Part shown: positions 63,863 through 64,000 of the stretch, in pieces
How the letters are laid out: every line of letters begins with the position of its first letter
Numbering within the stretch: position 1 is the stretch's first letter
Source of the DNA: JALOAT01 sp041687015
GTDB taxonomy: Bacteria; Pseudomonadota; Gammaproteobacteria; Thiohalomonadales; Thiohalomonadaceae
Assembly: GCA_041687015.1 (NCBI GenBank)
Contig: JAWLCT010000001.1
Span: forward strand, 1-64,000
Direction of reading: 5' to 3'
Length of the DNA stretch: 64,000 nucleotides
Made by a program: the position numbers and the translations under genes
Notes under the pieces: generated by a model
What the model was told of the DNA's origin: nothing
Seen by the model: only the letters and a program-made list of their open reading frames with translations
Databases searched by the model: none

Positions 63863-63892
63863 AAAAAAAGTGGGGGCGCAGAACGCCCCCCA
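63863..63892 (-). terminator. Rho-independent terminator of the partial gene at the window end
   Basis: GGGGGCG (63872-63878) pairs with CGCCCCC (63884-63890) around a five-base loop; on the minus strand it is followed by seven T (complement of 63863-63869). It lies about 27 bases after the stop at 63919. Confidence 0.88.
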
Positions 63893-63918
63893 AGTGTAGG
63901 CGCGAACGCCTCGTGGAA

Positions 63919-64000
63919 TTACGCGACCACAGGCTTCGCATCCGCGACCGCGGAGCGAGCCTCGCCCTTCACGAAGAAACTGCCCACATAGAGCATGAGC
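63919..64000 (-). CDS. C-terminal fragment of a membrane protein (possibly NorB)
   Basis: Only 26 codons and the stop (TAA at 63921-63919) lie inside the window: LMLYVGSFFVKGEARSAVAD then AKPVVA. The first part looks like the end of a membrane helix, followed by a short polar tail. By position ahead of norE it could be the NO reductase large subunit gene norB, but the fragment is too short to prove it. It has its own strong terminator. Confidence 0.6.
   Translation of the reverse strand, partial: LMLYVGSFFVKGEARSAVADAKPVVA

Overview
This window is GC-rich chromosomal DNA from a gammaproteobacterium. The ilvB-ilvH-ilvC-psd-pssA-leuA order, the Rnf complex, Hda, rhombosortase, the DUF2066/DUF2069/DUF1841/DUF3108/DUF4124 proteins and the nor accessory cluster all point to a facultatively anaerobic, denitrifying member, perhaps near Chromatiales; the order is an inference. 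A run of exactly 100 N inside metG, flanked by the same 99 bases on both sides, marks it as a draft scaffold, possibly metagenome-derived.

Layout. 1-3.4 kb: prfC, rimI and a family-4-type uracil-DNA glycosylase. 3.4-10.2 kb (minus strand): branched-chain amino-acid genes ilvB, ilvH, ilvC and leuA with phospholipid genes psd and pssA between them; the Psd-like protein lacks the residues needed to make its pyruvoyl cofactor. 10.2-15.3 kb: DUF4124 protein, tautomerase, proS, YhcC-type radical SAM protein, rhombosortase and lytic transglycosylase. 15.4-20.2 kb (minus): acylphosphatase, an efflux adaptor and a TolC protein without a pump, two thioredoxin-fold proteins and two lipoproteins. 20.3-25.1 kb: arsC, wrbA and DUF2069, then a minus-strand chain of 4-base overlaps (DUF2066, CDP-alcohol phosphatidyltransferase, PerM-like permease, hda). 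25.3-31.4 kb: purM and purN translationally coupled to a TonB-dependent receptor, a YfiR-like protein and a hybrid histidine kinase. Facing the kinase is a 46-residue secreted peptide gene whose product ends in CPPWC. 31.7-37.8 kb: envelope cluster of a GT9 glycosyltransferase, a PAP2-flippase fusion and two GT39 enzymes. 38-43.6 kb: DUF3108, dcd, apbC, metG. 43.8-50.7 kb: rnfABCDGE behind an FNR-type promoter, then nth and DUF1841. 51.2-58.9 kb: gloA, a GGDEF/EAL protein, argG, a MotY-like protein and recQ. 59-64 kb: norD, a polyferredoxin, norQ, norF and norE behind a DNR/FNR-type box, and the 3' end of one more membrane-protein gene.

The most striking structure is not a gene. At least a dozen intergenic elements share one plan: two inverted arms of two to four copies of an 8-11 base unit (CACGGGGAA, CACGGAG, CACAGAG or CGCGGAG type), with outer ends resembling AAAAAGCNTTAACCAC, around a variable core that is often a REP-like palindrome pair. 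They usually abut stop codons. The arms of one element match each other better than those of other elements. Two sit inside the rnf operon, one supplies the end of a coding sequence, and one was copied in a tandem duplication.
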